Assembly (NCBI RefSeq): GCF_002014765.1
Contig: NZ_MUYT01000004.1
Coordinates: forward strand, 62,001-126,000
Source of the DNA: Lwoffella lincolnii
GTDB taxonomy: Bacteria > Pseudomonadota > Gammaproteobacteria > Pseudomonadales > Moraxellaceae
Direction of reading: 5' to 3'
Length of the DNA stretch: 64,000 nt
The position numbers and the translations under genes were made by a program. The stretch's first letter is position 1; each line of letters opens with the position of its first letter. Positions 52,079 through 61,985 of this stretch are shown piece by piece. The notes under the pieces were generated by a model. The model saw only the letters and a program-made list of their open reading frames with translations. It had not been told where the DNA came from and searched no databases.

Positions 52079-55000
52079 TCATCGCAATGGTGAGCCAATA
52101 AAAAAATGCAAACGAATGGGTGGGTCATTTTCACTCACGCCAGCGGCCAAATCCACCCGAACAGGACCAACTGGTGATGCCCAACGAATGCCAAACCCAG
52201 CCCCCACTTTGGTATCGGTGGTGAAATGAGCATCATAAGCATTGCCAACGTCAGTAAATACCGCACCACGAAACCCGGGGAAAAATTCATAGTTATACTC
52301 AAAGCTGGCCACTGCCAATACTTGTCCACCATACAGATAATCAAACTCTAATGGTGATAAGCTGTTATAATCATAACCACGAATACTTTGATCACCCCCA
52401 GCAAAAAATCTTAGCTTATAAGGCACTTCAAAAAAATCTTTTGCCCAAATATAGCCACCATCTAAGCCACCGATGACTTGATGTTTCAAGCCCTCACCAA
52501 AACCATACACCCCACTCACACCAGCCTTGGCGATTATCATGTTGGTATCAGTCAGCATCGACTTTGCCCCACCTTCGATAGAATAATACTGACGCATCCC
52601 AAAATTTGGGTTGATGGGGTCATCAGCTTCAGTTTTGCTTAAGCCATAACCAAAAAGCAACGCTTGCTGGGTATCATTACCAGCAGCAAAGCGAATGGGT
52701 AAATTGCGATAAAAAGACGCATCGATATCAGAGCTAAGGTTGTCATATCGATAGCGGATAGAATAGGTTCTATTCCAACCTGAATCTTTAATGACATTGC
52801 GTGACAGTCCTGCCAAGATGGATTTTGACTGAAGACTAAACGAGCCAAACCCTTGGTCAATCAGCTCTTCTTCGTACTTGACATTTGCCTTAATGGTATC
52901 ATCAAGTGGGTGCTTCCATGGTCGGCTGACATAGGCACTGACATTTTTATTAATTTTGGATAATGACGTTTGAACACCTGCTTGATAGCCATCTCGATTC
53001 ACCAGATTGTAATCCAAGCGACCTGTCAATCGCATGCCTGAGTCTGTGCCATAACCAAAACCAACCTGAGCATCTCTGGGCTTATCACTTTGCACATACA
53101 CATAAACAGGCACTTTTTTACTGTCATAAACCTGCTCAGGGGTGATTTTATTGGCAAGCACAGGACGTTCAACATGTTCAGACCGATTATCAGGCAATGG
53201 GTCAAGCTTGCCTGCAATGTCGCTGATTTTATCACTGATTTTACCAAGTAAAGTGGTGCTTTGTGTGTCATCTTCCAATAACACCCTATCATCTGGCTGA
53301 TTGTATAACTGCTGTGCCTTTTGCTCAATGGCAAACAGTTTATTTTCGATGTCAGTGTCAATTTCAAATTCAATGGGGGCAATGTTTTCCAAGCCATCCA
53401 AGCCATCTAAGTTATCTGAGTTACCATTATCTGGGGCATCATTATCCAAGTTATCATGATTTAAACCATCTAAATTTAAATTGTCATCATCTGTAGTCGT
53501 CTCCGATGGCATGCCAGCCTGTACACCACGCTGTGGCAACACTGTCTCCACATTAACCGTATTAAAATAGCGGGTGGCAGACAAGTCATTGCTAAACTTG
53601 GTTATCGCTGGTGCATGATAATTTTCCCCTGTTTTAAAGGTAAGCAACTGTTGTAATAATTCTGGTTTTACAGGCAATTTATTGGGGTCAGTGGTCAGCT
53701 TTTGGCTGTCTTTATCATAAGTAAAAAAAACCACATCGCCAAAGTCGTATTGCTGTCCTGCATCATATAGCAAGGCAATGTCAGCGGTGTTATCAGGCAA
53801 CACAATATCAACAGAATGACTTAGCCAGCTGGCATCAAAATAACCAAAACGACTTCCCATCTGAGAAATTGCCTGTTTACTGGCTTCATAAATACCATGA
53901 TTGAATACCTCGCCTTGTAATGGCGGCAAATAATCTTGCATGGCAGTTAAAGGCTCTTTACCACTGCCATCAATGTTACGTACTTCGACCACTCGTTTAT
54001 CAACGATGACAGGTTCACCCACTGAGTCGATGATGACATCGATGCTGTTGCTGTCAGTCTGCACAAATTGCATCTGCACGTCATAATAGCCAACCGCTTC
54101 GGCAGCACTTTTGGCGGTTTCTCTGATTTTGGGTAATGCTGCTTTAAAATCAGCAACCGATTCGACAAACAAATCTTCTAATGATGCCTTGATGTTTTTG
54201 GCAGGTTGGCTATTGGTATCAACTTTAACCAATCGGTCATTATCAGGGTTGCCATCATTGGCGGGCACTTTTAGATAAATATTGGCATCTAGCTTAGGTA
54301 ACGGCAAATAACCATCTGAAAACAGATTGGCATATAAGCGTTTAAAGACATTTATTGTTGGTGTTGTTTGATTTGGTGCGTTTGTGGGGGGCTGTTGCTC
54401 AATTTGCTCAGTGTGAGCTTGGATTTGCTCAAAGCCAAATTGTCCTAAAGAAGTTTGTACGTCTTGTTGGTTTTGCTCAACAACATCATTAATCTGTTGA
54501 GCCGTTTCAGAGAGTTTATTGGTTGATGTGTCTTCTTTTATCAGTTGAACATTGGGTGTTGTATTATCAAGTTTGGCAACTGGCACTGACTTAGGCGAAT
54601 TAAGCAAACCTTGTGTATAAGTCGCCACTTGCTGAGCATGTTGTTCAAGCTCTTGAATGCTTTGCATGTGATACTGCTGAGTTTGAGCGTGTTTGGCAGC
54701 TTGTTGTAAGTCTTGCCAACTGCTGGCTTGCGGTAAACCATCGGCTGGCAGGTCGTTGCTTAAATCATCGTCTTGCCCATACTTATTGTCGTTGTCATCA
54801 CCCTTATCATCAATGTTGATGAGTTGCCCTTGATTGGTTTTACTGTTCACGTCATTATGAGCATTCACGTCATCATGACTGACGGTTTGAGTGCTTTGCA
54901 ACGATTTTAATGTGTTTTTGCGATAGTCTTCGAGCACTTTTTCATCAATGATACCTGCTTCAACGGCTTGTTTTAGCCTGAGTGCCGTTAAAGTTTCATC

Positions 55001-55279
55001 AACGTGAGCATCATCTAACAATGGCTTTTGTTGTCCATCATTTTGGGTGAATAACTGGTTAAATTCTACCGTTTTTTGTTCAAAATTTGCTGATTGTGCC
55101 ACATCGATGACTGCCACGGCAGAGATTGGCATGACTGCCAATAACACAAAAGGCACACCAATACCCACATACCGTAACTGCCTTGATGATTGCCCTGTTG
55201 TGCAAGTGGGTAAAAGGCGTGAAAGTCGTTGATAATTCATGATTAAATAAAGTGGGTGTTTGGTCATGGCATCAGTCAT
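52079..55279 (-). CDS. tamA: TamA outer membrane protein (Omp85) with a long N-terminal extension
   Basis: The 1,066-residue protein ends with an Omp85 barrel (GYDYNSLSPLEFDYLYGGQV, EFFPGFRGAVFTDVGNAYD, PVGPVRVDLAAGVSEN, RLHFFIGSPL). Three POTRA-like domains are expected before the barrel. E. coli TamA has 577 residues; here about 300 extra N-terminal residues are Gln/Asn/Asp-rich (repeated DNDNK, QQPPTN and HDDVNAHND-like units), with another acidic insert near 600-640. The start may be 55279, 55267 or 55240. A signal peptide-like segment (FVLLAVMPISAVAV) is at about residues 44-57 from the first start. Confidence 0.85.
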   Translation of the reverse strand: MTDAMTKHPLYLIMNYQRLSRLLPTCTTGQSSRQLRYVGIGVPFVLLAVMPISAVAVIDVAQSANFEQKTVEFNQLFTQNDGQQKPLLDDAHVDETLTALRLKQAVEAGIIDEKVLEDYRKNTLKSLQSTQTVSHDDVNAHNDVNSKTNQGQLINIDDKGDDNDNKYGQDDDLSNDLPADGLPQASSWQDLQQAAKHAQTQQYHMQSIQELEQHAQQVATYTQGLLNSPKSVPVAKLDNTTPNVQLIKEDTSTNKLSETAQQINDVVEQNQQDVQTSLGQFGFEQIQAHTEQIEQQPPTNAPNQTTPTINVFKRLYANLFSDGYLPLPKLDANIYLKVPANDGNPDNDRLVKVDTNSQPAKNIKASLEDLFVESVADFKAALPKIRETAKSAAEAVGYYDVQMQFVQTDSNSIDVIIDSVGEPVIVDKRVVEVRNIDGSGKEPLTAMQDYLPPLQGEVFNHGIYEASKQAISQMGSRFGYFDASWLSHSVDIVLPDNTADIALLYDAGQQYDFGDVVFFTYDKDSQKLTTDPNKLPVKPELLQQLLTFKTGENYHAPAITKFSNDLSATRYFNTVNVETVLPQRGVQAGMPSETTTDDDNLNLDGLNHDNLDNDAPDNGNSDNLDGLDGLENIAPIEFEIDTDIENKLFAIEQKAQQLYNQPDDRVLLEDDTQSTTLLGKISDKISDIAGKLDPLPDNRSEHVERPVLANKITPEQVYDSKKVPVYVYVQSDKPRDAQVGFGYGTDSGMRLTGRLDYNLVNRDGYQAGVQTSLSKINKNVSAYVSRPWKHPLDDTIKANVKYEEELIDQGFGSFSLQSKSILAGLSRNVIKDSGWNRTYSIRYRYDNLSSDIDASFYRNLPIRFAAGNDTQQALLFGYGLSKTEADDPINPNFGMRQYYSIEGGAKSMLTDTNMIIAKAGVSGVYGFGEGLKHQVIGGLDGGYIWAKDFFEVPYKLRFFAGGDQSIRGYDYNSLSPLEFDYLYGGQVLAVASFEYNYEFFPGFRGAVFTDVGNAYDAHFTTDTKVGAGFGIRWASPVGPVRVDLAAGVSENDPPIRLHFFIGSPLR

Positions 55280-55477
55280 ATCGTTTAGAGATTTTGGTAT
55301 TTAAGCATCAGTGTTTTAAGCATAAAACGTCTGCATTCTAACAGGTATCATCATGATAACATAGCCAAAAAGCCACCTTTATGCTACCTTGAGCATCAGG
55401 TTACTTGGCTTTATTCATGTTCTCAAAATTCATTTGGTTTTTTGTGTCGTCATTGGTTTGATTCAGTAGGGGCAACC

Positions 55478-56809
55478 ATGTCCAGTCAGTTTGCATTATT
55501 TTCCAAAAAACGCTTTACGTCCATGTTCATTACCCAGTTTATGGGAGCATTTAATGATAATTTGTTTAAGCAGGCCCTGCTGTTGGTGTTGACCTACAAT
55601 GTCGCAAGCCAAATGGGCATGGAAATCAGCACCTTAAACAATCTGGCAGCGATGTTGTTTATTTTACCCTATTTTTTATTTTCTGCGCTGGCAGGACAGT
55701 TGGCGGATAAATACGAAAAGTCCAAATTGACGGTAAACATTAAAATTTTAGAAATTGTCATCATGGTGATTGCTGTCTTTGGTTTTTTTATGCAGCTGTA
55801 TTGGTTGTTGTTTGTGGCGTTGTTTTTATTAGGCACACAATCAACGTTTTTTGGTCCAATTAAATACGCCTATTTGCCCCAAGTCATGCACGAAGATGAG
55901 CTGGTGGGGGCAAATGGTTTGTTCCAAATGGGAACATCATTATCAATACTGCTTGGCATGATTGTGGCGGGGGTTTTAACCCAATTAACCAATGCTTATG
56001 TGTGGATATGCACCACCGTGGTGCTGGTGGCAATCGTGGGGTTGATGGGTGCTAAAAACATTCCTCACACACCTGCCACTCAGCCCAATTTGACAGTGAA
56101 TTGGAACATCATCACCACCAGCTGGCAGACCATTCAATTTTTATATGGTTTTCCGCTGTTGTTTTTTATCATTTTGGGCAACAGTTGGTTTTGGTTTTAT
56201 GGGGCAACCTTTTTAACGCAAGTGCCAGAGTTTAGTAAAACGATTTTGCATGGCAATGAAGTGGTGGTTATTTTTATGTTGGGGTTATTTTCGGTTGGGG
56301 TGTCGATTGGGTCATTGCTTTGTAAGCAATTCACCAAAAACCAAGTGAGCTTAAAGTTGTTGCCGTTTGGTATTGCAGGCTTGAGTGTGTTTGCCATTAA
56401 TTTGTTTTTTTCATTAAGGGGCATTGGCGACATTCAGATTTCTGCTGATAAGTTACTTGGCATCACTGAGCTTTTGGCGGTTGATGGCAGCGTGCGAGTA
56501 TTTATGGATTTATTTTTTTTGGGCTTTAGTGGGGGCATTTATATTGTGCCGTTATACGCCTATATGCAGGCTTATGCCCCCAAAAGTCATCGGGCTCGTG
56601 TGATTGGGGCGAATAATATTTTTAACGCCATTTTTATGGTAACGTCAGCCATTGTTGCCATCATGGTCTTATCAGTGCTGTCGTTAAGTCTGCCCCAGTT
56701 GTTTTTGATAACAGGTGTGTTAAACTTGATTTTTGGTGGGTTTTTATACCTAAAACTCCACAAACACGCTGGTAGCATGAACATTCAAACCACAGACGAT
56801 GTGTTTTAA
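55478..56809 (+). CDS. MFS transporter, LplT-like
   Basis: The ATG at 55478 follows AGGGG; 443 residues with about 12 hydrophobic helices. Early residues FITQFMGAFNDNLFKQALLL and LFILPYFLFSALAGQLADK and the STFFGPIKYAYLPQ block match LplT and the MFS half of Aas-LplT fusions, which flip lysophospholipids for re-acylation. No acyltransferase domain is attached. It is followed by coq7 on the same strand. Substrate is inferred. Confidence 0.78.
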   Translation: MSSQFALFSKKRFTSMFITQFMGAFNDNLFKQALLLVLTYNVASQMGMEISTLNNLAAMLFILPYFLFSALAGQLADKYEKSKLTVNIKILEIVIMVIAVFGFFMQLYWLLFVALFLLGTQSTFFGPIKYAYLPQVMHEDELVGANGLFQMGTSLSILLGMIVAGVLTQLTNAYVWICTTVVLVAIVGLMGAKNIPHTPATQPNLTVNWNIITTSWQTIQFLYGFPLLFFIILGNSWFWFYGATFLTQVPEFSKTILHGNEVVVIFMLGLFSVGVSIGSLLCKQFTKNQVSLKLLPFGIAGLSVFAINLFFSLRGIGDIQISADKLLGITELLAVDGSVRVFMDLFFLGFSGGIYIVPLYAYMQAYAPKSHRARVIGANNIFNAIFMVTSAIVAIMVLSVLSLSLPQLFLITGVLNLIFGGFLYLKLHKHAGSMNIQTTDDVF

Positions 56810-56855
56810 ATCGATGTGATTTTAGTGATTTTAAGTGATTTTAAAGGGGGGCGTT

Positions 56856-57530
56856 ATGACAGCCAATCATGGCACAACTTCACCAAAACCTAAGCGTCAG
56901 TTAAATGGACATGACCGACTGATACAAAAATTTGACCAGTCGCTAAGAGCCATCATTCCCCATAGCAATTTGCACACCAGAGCCTTGCCTGTCAGTGATG
57001 ACATCTTACCTAAGCTTAGTAACCAAGAGTCCCGCCATGTGGCAGGATTGATGCGTATTAATCATACTGGTGAAGTATGCGCTCAAGGGCTATATCATGG
57101 ACAAGCCTTTAGTGCCAAAAATGATGCGGTCAGGTCTGCCATGAACCATGCTGCCCAAGAAGAAGTTGACCACTTGGTTTGGTGTGAAACTCGCCTAGAC
57201 GAGCTTGGCAGTCATTCTAGCGTGTTCACACCTATTTGGTATGGGCTTTCGTTTGGCCTAGGGGCAGTGGCAGGATTCATCTCCAATGAATTTAGTTTGG
57301 GATTTGTGGCAGAGACAGAAGCTCAAGTCAGCGAACATTTACAAGAGCATGTGGCACAACTGCCCATTGATGACCACCGCAGCCGCCAAATTTTACAACA
57401 GATGGATAAAGAAGAATTGGAGCATCGGCACATGGCGTTAGAAAATGGGGGCAGTCAGCTGTCTTTACCTGTCCGCATCACCATGCGTTGGCTGGCAAAT
57501 CGCATGAAGCAAGTGGCGTATCATTTTTAA
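56856..57530 (+). CDS. coq7: Demethoxyubiquinone hydroxylase Coq7
   Basis: The ATG at 56856 after AAGGGGGG gives 224 residues. Di-iron carboxylate motifs: RINHTGEVCAQGLYHGQA, AAQEEVDHLVWCETRLDELG, FVAETEAQVSEHLQEH and MDKEELEHRHMALENGG. Coq7 hydroxylates demethoxyubiquinone in ubiquinone synthesis and replaces UbiF in many proteobacteria. Two hydrophobic faces suggest membrane association. About 45 bases separate it from the LplT-like gene. Confidence 0.92.
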   Translation: MTANHGTTSPKPKRQLNGHDRLIQKFDQSLRAIIPHSNLHTRALPVSDDILPKLSNQESRHVAGLMRINHTGEVCAQGLYHGQAFSAKNDAVRSAMNHAAQEEVDHLVWCETRLDELGSHSSVFTPIWYGLSFGLGAVAGFISNEFSLGFVAETEAQVSEHLQEHVAQLPIDDHRSRQILQQMDKEELEHRHMALENGGSQLSLPVRITMRWLANRMKQVAYHF

Positions 57531-57577
57531 TGTCATAGACACTAAATAAAAACAATGCTAAATTATACCCATATTTC

Positions 57578-57830
57578 AAAAAATTAGCCGTTGCTCGTAT
57601 TCATGAAAAAGTACGCAACCAGCGTTTAGACTGACACCATATAAACATAAACACCATAAATTCACCCATAAACTGATTTGCGAAAACCAAGCCACCAGTC
57701 ATGCACTTGAAGATTTAGGTGTAAAAAACATGGTAAAGAACCATAAAAAGCACAAGCATTAGCTGATGTGGCAGGACTTGCTACTGTGTAAAGAGTTCCC
57801 TCATGCCGATACTATTCAGCGATGGTGGCA
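57578..57830 (+). pseudogene. tnpB: tnpB (IS200/IS605) remnant
   Basis: Reading frames broken by shifts give KLAVARIHEKVRNQRLD, then HKFTHKLICENQATSHALED, LGVKNMVKNHKKHK and LADVAGLATV. This is the middle of IS200/IS605-type TnpB (transposon-associated RNA-guided nuclease). The stretch after Coq7 (57531-58091) holds this relic and an end-like hairpin, no intact gene. The RuvC residues are lost or off-frame. Confidence 0.75.
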
Positions 57831-57843
57831 TGACGAAAGGTAG

Positions 57844-57866
57844 CAACTCAATCTAAATTGAGGTTG
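57844..57866 (+). repeat. Hairpin at the right end of the tnpB remnant
   Basis: CAACTCAAT pairs with ATTGAGGTTG (one bulged G) around CTAA. IS200/IS605 elements end in short subterminal hairpins recognised by TnpA; this may be such an end, or the base of an omega-RNA region. Support is by pattern only. Confidence 0.5.
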
Positions 57867-58091
57867 TTATGGGTCGCAAAGATTCCCCCATCATAACCGC
57901 TAGGTTTGGTGGTGGGAGTATGTCAAATTCAGAGCCTTAAATCAAGAGCATTTAACTTAAGAGAATGAACACAGTAATGAATACAGTTTTGTAACAGCTT
58001 AACAATGGAAAACCCACTCATTTTTGTGTTTAATGGGAGGCTTGTTTTCATTTGGACATTTATTTTATCTTGATAATAGGACAACTTTTTT

Positions 58092-58919
58092 ATGCCCTTT
58101 TTAGTTTTTAACTTGACATCTCATAAAATCAATGCGTTGATAACGGCTTCTGCTTTATCATTGTTGGTGTCCATAACCCCCATAACCGCCAGCCATGCCA
58201 ACGCACAAACCATACAAATGTTAGGCACGCCCCTTAACCCCAGCACATTGCCCAACATTCCCACACCATCTGTTAGCGTCTCTGATTTGGCTTTTATTCC
58301 CACAGTATTGATAAACCAAAGCACCACGGGTAATGCTCAAATTGACGTGTCGCTGTTAGATGAATTTTTGGCAGACATTGAGCCAAACGTTCGCCACTAT
58401 CCCCCCAATTTCCCCAACCGCTCACAACAATACCATACCAGTCAAACCATTAAAGCTTATGCCACATGGATTGCTCAATTTGCTGATGCTCCCAATGCGT
58501 CTTATGATGTGTTGATGCGTGCAGCCAAACTTAACGGAATGGCTCGCAACTTAGACATGGGGTCAGATTATGCCGTTGCTGCCAGTAATTACGTGGCAAA
58601 AGCGATTAAACTTAAACCCAATGATGTCGATGCCAATCTACTTTATGGTATTTTGTTGTCAGAAGGTGGGGCATATAAACAAGGCAAAAAATACTTAGAC
58701 ATCGCCGCCAATCAAGGGTCGGTGGAAGCTGAACAGACCATGGCACAGGCAGAAATCATGGCAGATAATGTGTCAGCTGGTTTACAGCGTCTACATCGCC
58801 TACAAAAAAAACACCCCAATAATGCCCAAATCGCTCAACAAATTGCCATTGTTGATGCGGGCAAATTTCGCATTTGGGATATCCCTGCTCCAGACATCAA
58901 TGTCAAACCAATTAATTGA
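58092..58919 (+). CDS. Exported TPR-like protein
   Basis: The 275-residue protein has a signal peptide ending A-N-A-Q (MPFLVFNLTSHKINALITAS... TASHANAQ), a Pro-rich region, then helices reading like TPR/SEL1 units (MRAAKLNGMARNLDM, AVAASNYVAKAIKLKPND, KQGKKYLDIAANQGSVEAE). No family is recognised. It follows the tnpB relic and is monocistronic. It is probably periplasmic. Confidence 0.6.
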   Translation: MPFLVFNLTSHKINALITASALSLLVSITPITASHANAQTIQMLGTPLNPSTLPNIPTPSVSVSDLAFIPTVLINQSTTGNAQIDVSLLDEFLADIEPNVRHYPPNFPNRSQQYHTSQTIKAYATWIAQFADAPNASYDVLMRAAKLNGMARNLDMGSDYAVAASNYVAKAIKLKPNDVDANLLYGILLSEGGAYKQGKKYLDIAANQGSVEAEQTMAQAEIMADNVSAGLQRLHRLQKKHPNNAQIAQQIAIVDAGKFRIWDIPAPDINVKPIN

Positions 58920-59041
58920 TTTTAAAAATTGACTTTTTAATCACTGGGGTTGTATAAGAAACGTCAGTTTATAAAAAACATCGCATGATATTAAGCCCAT
59001 TTTTTATGAACATGAACATGAACATGTCTATTATAAAAAGG

Positions 59042-60337
59042 TTAGGACAAAGTTTGTCTTATCCGCTGTTGCCGCTTTTCATTTAATGCCTTGCCAATGG
59101 CTTGTCCGCTTAAATTTGGCTCAATGTCATTCATGCCCACCGCACAAAATGCGTTAATGGCATGTTGCATTTGTACCATCATTTGTGCTTGTTTCATCAA
59201 TGCCAGCACATCATATATTTGTTGCCAAGTTTTAGCGTCCTTATTGGCTTTGGTGGTGTTGATAAATTCGGTCATTATCTGAGCTTGATTGGATAACTTT
59301 GCGTTTGTATTGACATTTGATGAGTCTGTCATGGCAACAGACTGTAGAGTGTGCATCAGCAGTTTGTCCATCATAAGGGCATTTTTAGCCGTCAGTTGAG
59401 CAAATTTGCTGATTTTTTTGGGGATTGTGATGCTTTTATCCAACTTTTGGATCATCATTTGCCACGCATCGACATCTGTATTGTGGTTAAAAGATTGATT
59501 TTGTTGTGTATTCAATCGGCTGTTATCATACGTTTTGTCATGTGTTTTCTCGTCATGGCTTTTTGCCATCATCGCTGTGAACACCGCCCAACGCTGTGAT
59601 AAATTCAAGCACCTATCAGCACACAACCGTAAAGCAACCGCCAACAACCCATCATCGCTCAAATCAACCAATGTGGGGAATGTGCCAGAAAAAATCACTT
59701 GCATGGCATTGGTGTGTTGTAACAACTGCCAGTAAGCATGGGGATAATCTTGCATCATCGCACGGCTGGTCTCTTGCCACACTCTCTCACGGGTAAGGCT
59801 GTTTAATTCGCCTGATGCCACCATGGTACAAATTAACATTAAAGTGCTGTCATCTACGTCAAAGCCCATGCCTTTATAACGCCCATAGAAGCGTGCCACT
59901 CGCAACACTCGCAACGGGTCTTCAGCAAATGCGTCAGACACATGCTTAAGGCGACGTGCTTGCAAATCTTGCTTTCCACCATAAGGATCAATGATTGTGC
60001 CGTCAATCGGAGTTAAGTCATCAAGCCCATGTAGCTGTATTGCCATGGCATTGATGGTCAAATCTCGTCTTAATAAATCCTCTGCCAACGTCACGCTAGG
60101 ACGACTGTCCACCTCAAAACCCAAATAACCCATGCCTTGTTTACGTTCGGTGCGGGCAAGGGCAAATTCTGCTTTACTCTGTGGATGCAAAAACACAGGA
60201 AAATCTGCCCCAACGGGTAAATAACCCAAGTCCAACATCTGCTGAACGTTTGCACCAACAAGCACATAATCTTGGTCTTGATTGTCAAGACCAAGCAGAG
60301 CATCACGCACTGCCCCACCAACCAAATACACTTGCAT
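59042..60337 (-). CDS. cca: CCA tRNA nucleotidyltransferase
   Basis: The 431-residue protein starts MQVYLVGGAVRDALLG with D21-x-D23 in DQDYVLVG (catalytic Asp pair), then ARTERKQG, RRDLTINAMAIQL and EDPLRVLRVARFYGR. This adds or repairs the 3' CCA of tRNA. The C-terminal third is diverged and lacks a clear H-D phosphohydrolase motif: the E. coli HTLMV and CHDLGKG segments are not visible. An Asp/Lys/His-rich insert (SHDEKTHDKTYDNS) is present near residue 255. So phosphatase activity may be lacking. Confidence 0.9.
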   Translation of the reverse strand: MQVYLVGGAVRDALLGLDNQDQDYVLVGANVQQMLDLGYLPVGADFPVFLHPQSKAEFALARTERKQGMGYLGFEVDSRPSVTLAEDLLRRDLTINAMAIQLHGLDDLTPIDGTIIDPYGGKQDLQARRLKHVSDAFAEDPLRVLRVARFYGRYKGMGFDVDDSTLMLICTMVASGELNSLTRERVWQETSRAMMQDYPHAYWQLLQHTNAMQVIFSGTFPTLVDLSDDGLLAVALRLCADRCLNLSQRWAVFTAMMAKSHDEKTHDKTYDNSRLNTQQNQSFNHNTDVDAWQMMIQKLDKSITIPKKISKFAQLTAKNALMMDKLLMHTLQSVAMTDSSNVNTNAKLSNQAQIMTEFINTTKANKDAKTWQQIYDVLALMKQAQMMVQMQHAINAFCAVGMNDIEPNLSGQAIGKALNEKRQQRIRQTLS

Positions 60338-60404
60338 GGATTTGCCCTAACCTAAAAACACGGGTTAAAAACATGGGGTTAAATGCCTCCTGCATTTAAA
60401 CCCA

Positions 60405-61142
60405 TCAATTTAAATGGGTCATCATCAGCATTTGCTGATTATTGATGACAGTTATTGAACCATTGGTTTGTGCATTATTACCATTACCACCATTGCCATT
60501 TTGGTTTTGATGTCTGTGTTTTGACAAGCGTTGATGCGATTGATGTGCCGTAATCGCCATGGCAGCTGCCACTCGACCTGCTGAAATGGGACGTACGGCA
60601 AGGTTTTGTGGCACAAGTGGCGACACCATTTTAAACAATCCTTGACTGACGGCCTCCAATGGACGACCCTTATGCTTACCAAGTAACAGTGCTGGGCGAA
60701 ACACATAAACACATTCAAACCCAAGCTGTTTAATGGCATCTTCCAGCTCACCTTTGACTTTATTATAAAAAAAACGACTGTCTTTATCCGCTCCCATAGA
60801 TGACAGCAAAAAAAATTGTGCCACCCCTTTTTGTTGGCATAGTTTGGCAAAAGTCAGATTGATGTCATAATCTATCGCCCAAAAAGCATCACGACTGCCT
60901 GCCTGTTTTTTGGTAGTGCCAAGACAACTAAAGGCATCAGTATTGCCATCAACATTCAAACTGGCAAACAACTCTGACAAATGATCAAAGTTGGCAAGCT
61001 GATAAAAATGTGTGGTTGGGGTCATTTTTTTGGGAGGTGTACGAGCAATGACAATCACCGTCTGATATAAAGCAATCAGCTGATCAACCAACTTAGCACC
61101 GACCAGCCCTGTTGCTCCGATGATAATGGCTTTTTTTTGCAT
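60405..61142 (-). CDS. NAD(P)-binding Rossmann-fold protein
   Basis: The 245-residue protein opens MQKKAIIIGATGLVGAKLVD (GxxGxxG) and belongs to the atypical short-chain dehydrogenase group (NmrA/TIP30-like): DAFSCLGTTKKQAGSRDAFW, FFLLSSMGADKDSRFFYNKVKGELE (YxxxK-type), FRPALLLGKHKG. Substrate unknown. An Asn/Gly/Gln-rich insert (HRHQNQNGNGGNGNNAQ) lies near residue 210. It is on the same strand as cca, with about 65 bases between. Confidence 0.72.
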   Translation of the reverse strand: MQKKAIIIGATGLVGAKLVDQLIALYQTVIVIARTPPKKMTPTTHFYQLANFDHLSELFASLNVDGNTDAFSCLGTTKKQAGSRDAFWAIDYDINLTFAKLCQQKGVAQFFLLSSMGADKDSRFFYNKVKGELEDAIKQLGFECVYVFRPALLLGKHKGRPLEAVSQGLFKMVSPLVPQNLAVRPISAGRVAAAMAITAHQSHQRLSKHRHQNQNGNGGNGNNAQTNGSITVINNQQMLMMTHLN

Positions 61143-61296
61143 GACAAAAAAGATTCACTATAATTAATTCACTATGAATGATTAAAGCTGTTGAATGACT
61201 AAAACCGTTAGAGATTATTGTATCGCATATTTGATGGCTTTGAAATGAAAACGTTTAAAATGTGTCAACCTTAAAAATAAAAACAAGATGGCTGTC

Positions 61297-61325
61297 TTGT
61301 TGATGGGTATAAAATTTGTTATAAT
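61297..61325 (+). promoter_or_regulatory. Promoter of rpsT
   Basis: TTGTTG at 61297 and TATAAT at 61320 with 17-base spacing: a near-consensus sigma-70 promoter, about 180 bases before the rpsT start. The long leader may be used for autogenous control, which is known for S20 in E. coli; that is not shown here. Confidence 0.75.
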
Positions 61326-61504
61326 CACCCACTTTGATTGTTGCTGGTGTTTGATTTGATGTTGAATTATTCCCAATCAAACCAATATCACGACAATCTT
61401 GGCAAATGACCACTTTGTTTATCATTGCTGTTTTAGCAATCGCATCATTTTTATTTTGCCATCTATTTTTAGATGCTCACATTCATTCTTTAAAGGAGAC
61501 GCTC

Positions 61505-61771
61505 GTGGCAAACTCTGCACAAGCTCGTAAACGTGCCCGTCAAAATACCAAACGTCGTCAGCATACTGCATCACAACGCTCTATGGTGCGTACATACATC
61601 AAGCGTGTCAATGCTGCCATTGACAATAAAGACCATGCAGCGGCGACAGAAGCTTTTAATAAAGCAGTGCCTGTCATCGACCGCATGGCAGATAAAGGCA
61701 TTATTCACAAAAATAAAGCCGCTCGTCATAAGAGTCGCTTGAATAAAGCGGTTAAAGCATTGGCATCGTAA
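61505..61771 (+). CDS. rpsT: 30S ribosomal protein S20
   Basis: The GTG at 61505 follows AAAGGAG at good spacing and gives 88 residues: MANSAQARKRARQNTKRRQH, then SMVRTYIKRVNAAIDNKDH, DRMADKGIIHKNKAARHKSR and LNKAVKALAS. All match S20. An upstream in-frame ATG at 61406 would add a hydrophobic leader, not part of the real protein. A near-perfect terminator follows. Use of a weak start codon is common for rpsT. Confidence 0.95.
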   Translation: MANSAQARKRARQNTKRRQHTASQRSMVRTYIKRVNAAIDNKDHAAATEAFNKAVPVIDRMADKGIIHKNKAARHKSRLNKAVKALAS

Positions 61772-61793
61772 GCTTAATTTTTTGATGTATGAC

Positions 61794-61823
61794 AAAAAGG
61801 CTGACTTTGAGTTAGCCTTTTTA
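61794..61823 (+). terminator. Terminator after rpsT
   Basis: AAAAAGGCT and AGCCTTTTT form a perfect nine-base stem with an 11-base loop, ending in T-rich sequence. Confidence 0.9.
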
Positions 61824-61985
61824 TTGTGGCGATTTTATTTTGGTTTCGTTTTTTCTGATGGTAAATTTGAGTTTGGTTATATTAAAAATTGCTTAGGCTA
61901 TTTTTATGTTATTTTTGGTATTTTTAGTATGACAATACACTTACACTTTTCATCAGTCATCAGCCACTGACATCAACCACATTAT

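Noticed and set aside
61406..61504. In-frame ATG upstream of rpsT giving a hydrophobic N-terminal extension
   Set aside because: S20 starts at the GTG after AAAGGAG at 61493-61499; the extension is not found in S20 and is leader sequence.
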